Origin: Pseudomonas thivervalensis
GTDB taxonomy: Bacteria; Pseudomonadota; Gammaproteobacteria; Pseudomonadales; Pseudomonadaceae
Reading direction: 5' to 3'
Length of the DNA stretch: 64,000 nt
Assembly (NCBI RefSeq): GCF_001269655.1
Contig: NZ_LHVE01000007.1
Coordinates: forward strand, 846,082-910,081
A model generated the notes under the pieces. It was given only the letters and a program-made list of their open reading frames with translations. It was not told the DNA's origin and did no database searches. Each line of letters begins with the position of its first letter. The first letter of the stretch is position 1. Of this stretch, positions 61,977 through 64,000 are shown piece by piece. Position numbers and translations under genes: made by a program.

Positions 61977-62891
61977 ATGTTCTCCGTGCTGCGCCCGCAC
62001 CGCCTCAAACTCGCCCTGCTCCTGCTGGCGGCCAACCTCGGGTTGATCCTGCACTTGGCCTGCGGCGAACTCAAACCCGTCGCCGAATGGGTCTGGCTGG
62101 ACATCCTCGGCGAAGGTGGTTCGGCGCTGCTGGCGCTGGTCTGGCTGGGGCTGGTGCTGAAAAGCCGCCCGGCCGGACGGGTCACCAACTACCTGATCCT
62201 GGGCCTGGGCTGCATCTTCTTTTCCTGGTGGATCGACAGCCTCGATGAATTCATCCGCCTGCCCGACAGCATCACCTGGGATCACTGGCTCGAATCCGGG
62301 CCCATGCCGGTGGGCATGATCCTGCTGACCCTGGGTATCTATCACTGGCACCGCGAACAGCTGGCAATCAACGGGCAAATGGAAAAGCGCGAGCGGTTGT
62401 TCCGTGAGCATCGTCTGTTCGACAAACTCACGCCGTTGGGCGGCGCCGACTTTCTCAAGCACGAACTGTCCGCCAGCCTGGAAGACAGTCGACGCCGCCA
62501 GCAACCCTTGTCGCTGCTAGCCCTGGACCTGGACAACTTCACCGCTATCAACCAGCGCTTCGGCCACGGCGAAGGCGATGCGGTGTTGCAGGCGGTCAGC
62601 CAGTTGCTGGTCTTGAACCTGCGCCGCCAGGACCTGCTGTGCCGCCTGGCCGGTGATCGCTTCGTGGTGCTGCTGCCCGACACCGGCGAGAGCCAGGCCC
62701 GACGCCTGGCCCTGGAGCTGGAAATTGCGGTGCGCAGCCTGGCCCACAAGACCCGGCAACACAGCGAACGGTTGCAACTGGTCGCCAGTACGGCGGTGGT
62801 GATGGCGTTCGACGAGTCCCCCGAGGCCTTGCTCAAACGCCTGAACCTGGCGCTGGCCCAGTCCCGGACCACGTTGGCGAAAAGCGCATGA
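61977..62891 (+). CDS. GGDEF-domain protein with degenerate signature
   Basis: This 304-residue protein has about four N-terminal membrane helices (LALLLLAANLGLILHLA; GSALLALVWLGLVL; YLILGLGCIFFSWW; MPVGMILLTLGIYHW) and a C-terminal GGDEF fold (DSRRRQQPLSLLALDLDNFT, FGHGEGDAVLQAVSQLL). The active-site signature reads AGDRF instead of GGDEF, losing the catalytic Glu, so it is probably not a diguanylate cyclase but could bind c-di-GMP or GTP. The ATG at 61977 is preferred to one at 61866. It overlaps the AraC gene by ATGA. Confidence 0.82.
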   Translation: MFSVLRPHRLKLALLLLAANLGLILHLACGELKPVAEWVWLDILGEGGSALLALVWLGLVLKSRPAGRVTNYLILGLGCIFFSWWIDSLDEFIRLPDSITWDHWLESGPMPVGMILLTLGIYHWHREQLAINGQMEKRERLFREHRLFDKLTPLGGADFLKHELSASLEDSRRRQQPLSLLALDLDNFTAINQRFGHGEGDAVLQAVSQLLVLNLRRQDLLCRLAGDRFVVLLPDTGESQARRLALELEIAVRSLAHKTRQHSERLQLVASTAVVMAFDESPEALLKRLNLALAQSRTTLAKSA

Positions 62892-63925
62892 CGCTCAAGA
62901 CGTGCTGGTACGAAACCGACAGCCGCTTCATTCCGGGGCACTATCAGCCTGCCGCGCTGATCGACCTGGCGCTGTCGCGGGACATCGACAGCCATCGCCT
63001 CCTGCGCGGCACCGGGCTGTTCCACGACGATATCCTCGCCGGGCAGAGCCGCATCAGCCCGCAGCAGTTCCTCGGCCTGATCGACAACAGCCGGCGCCTG
63101 CTGGACGCCAGCGACAGCAGTTTCCTGTTTGGCCAGCGGCTGTTGCCGGGGCATTACGGTCCCGCGAGCCATGCCTTGCGCCATGCGCAGAATCTGCACC
63201 AGGCCCTGCAAACCCTGATCGACCAGCAGACGTTGCTTAGCCCGTTGGCGGCCCCGCGTCTGTTGCTGGACGAGCACTACGCCTACGTCCATTGGTTGGA
63301 CAGCTGCGGCGCCGGCGAACAATGGCGCTTCGTGTTGGAAGCGAGCATGACCTCGATGGTGGCGATGAGTACCTGGCTCAGCGGCGAACGCCTGCCTTGG
63401 CAGTGCAGCTTTCGCCACAGCGAACCACGCTACGTCGAGCAATATTGGGTGCACCTGGGTGAACACACCCAGTTCGACCGCCCCCTGGACCTGATGCGCC
63501 TGCCCCGCCACTGCCTCGCCCAGCCCTGGCCCAACGTCTCGGCCACCGCCGGCCAGGTGGCGCGGACCGAAGCCCGGGACCAGCTCGAGCGACTGGGCTT
63601 CGCTTCAAGCTTCCTGGATTGCCTCTACGACTACCTGCACGCCCAGGTGCAACAGACGCCGAGCCTGGAACAGACCGCCCAGGCCTTCGCCATGAGCCCG
63701 GCGACCCTCAAGCGCAAGCTGCACAAGCACCGCACCGGGTTCCAGCAACAGGTCGACCGGGTGCACACCCATGTGGCGTTGTATTTGTATCAGGTCAAGG
63801 GGTTCAGCAACGAGGAAGTGGCGCAGTACTTGAGTTTCAACGATACGGCGAACTTCCGGCGCTCGTTCAAGCGCTGGACCGGCAGTACGCCGAAGCTGAT
63901 CCGGCAGTTGTTGATGTTGGGGTGA
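62888..63925 (+). CDS. AraC-family transcriptional regulator
   Basis: This 345-residue regulator has an Arabinose_bd-type N-terminal domain (about 20-210) and a C-terminal HTH_18 domain (SLEQTAQAFAMSPATLKRKLHKHRTGFQQ, then GFSNEEVAQYLSFNDTANFRRSFKRWTGSTPKLIRQ). Its ATG overlaps the stop of the degenerate GGDEF gene (ATGA at 62888), so the two are co-translated and may form one signalling unit. Target genes are unknown. Confidence 0.9.
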   Translation: MTLKTCWYETDSRFIPGHYQPAALIDLALSRDIDSHRLLRGTGLFHDDILAGQSRISPQQFLGLIDNSRRLLDASDSSFLFGQRLLPGHYGPASHALRHAQNLHQALQTLIDQQTLLSPLAAPRLLLDEHYAYVHWLDSCGAGEQWRFVLEASMTSMVAMSTWLSGERLPWQCSFRHSEPRYVEQYWVHLGEHTQFDRPLDLMRLPRHCLAQPWPNVSATAGQVARTEARDQLERLGFASSFLDCLYDYLHAQVQQTPSLEQTAQAFAMSPATLKRKLHKHRTGFQQQVDRVHTHVALYLYQVKGFSNEEVAQYLSFNDTANFRRSFKRWTGSTPKLIRQLLMLG

Positions 63926-63966
63926 GATTTGTCGCGGCTCAAGAAATGCTTGGGTGTGACACTGTC

Positions 63967-64000
63967 GTGGCGAGGGAGCTTGCTCCCGCTCGGTTGCGCA
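63967..64000. repeat. First REP of a REPIN, cut by the window edge
   Basis: GTGGCGAGGGAGCTTGCTCC starts at 63967, followed by CGCTCGGTTGCGCA as in the element at 54684. The inverted partner would lie beyond the window. Confidence 0.85.

Noticed and set aside
1..64000. Prophage, insertion sequence or integrative element
   Set aside because: No integrase, transposase, phage structural gene or tRNA attachment site was seen; the relics found are explained by deletions.

Overview
The window looks like chromosomal DNA of a fluorescent Pseudomonas (P. fluorescens / P. corrugata-type group). The reasons are high GC, Pseudomonas-type gene content and many copies of short palindromic REP/REPIN repeats of the types GTGGCGAGGGAGCTTGCTCC and TGTGGGAGCGAGCTTGCTCG that are abundant in that group. 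No tRNA, rRNA, insertion sequence, prophage or CRISPR array is visible. This assignment rests on recognition, not on a database search.

Layout. 0-2.9 kb: an electrophile/redox stress cluster (TetR tail, OsmC-like, thioredoxin, and divergent AhpD-like plus old yellow enzyme) with the same operator-in-promoter at both ends. 3.0-8.3 kb: a pstSCAB phosphate transporter without phoU, followed by a Fic-like protein lacking the Fic histidine and a HAD-like protein. 8.35-8.66 kb: head-to-head remnants of rtcR and rtcB. 8.7-12.9 kb: a PAS/sigma-54 activator, an iron-type alcohol dehydrogenase behind a -24/-12 promoter, and a permease. 13-27 kb: two lipoproteins, a delta-60 repeat protein, a TerC/CBS membrane protein, an L-2-hydroxyglutarate oxidase-like enzyme, an amidase remnant, a LysR-EamA-SDR operon, a TetR/SDR pair separated by two perfect palindromes, a periplasmic protein, a LysE exporter, a methyltransferase and a phosphatase.

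27-31 kb: two genes (a DUF1445-type protein and a LysR regulator) that have lost their 5' parts at REPIN elements, then UDP-glucose dehydrogenase and an HPP membrane protein. 31.5-39.5 kb: acyl-CoA catabolism, with a valine-type pair on the plus strand and a five-gene branched/short-chain acid operon on the minus strand. 39.7-43.9 kb: an AraC regulator, PssA (phosphatidylserine synthase), a TetR regulator and small proteins. 44-48.2 kb: a FecI-FecR-TonB receptor surface-signalling system with a Fur-box-like site. 49-53.7 kb: a four-gene translationally coupled two-component cluster.

54.8-61.6 kb is the most interesting unit: a single-strand run of TonB-dependent receptor, two-domain beta-propeller phytase, ExbB, ExbD and TonB. 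It is preceded by an almost perfect Pho box. I read it as a phosphate-starvation-induced phytate acquisition system that carries its own energy-transducing complex. The window ends with a GGDEF protein whose signature is degenerate, a coupled AraC regulator and the start of another REPIN. REP sequences are absent from the first 27 kb and frequent afterwards.
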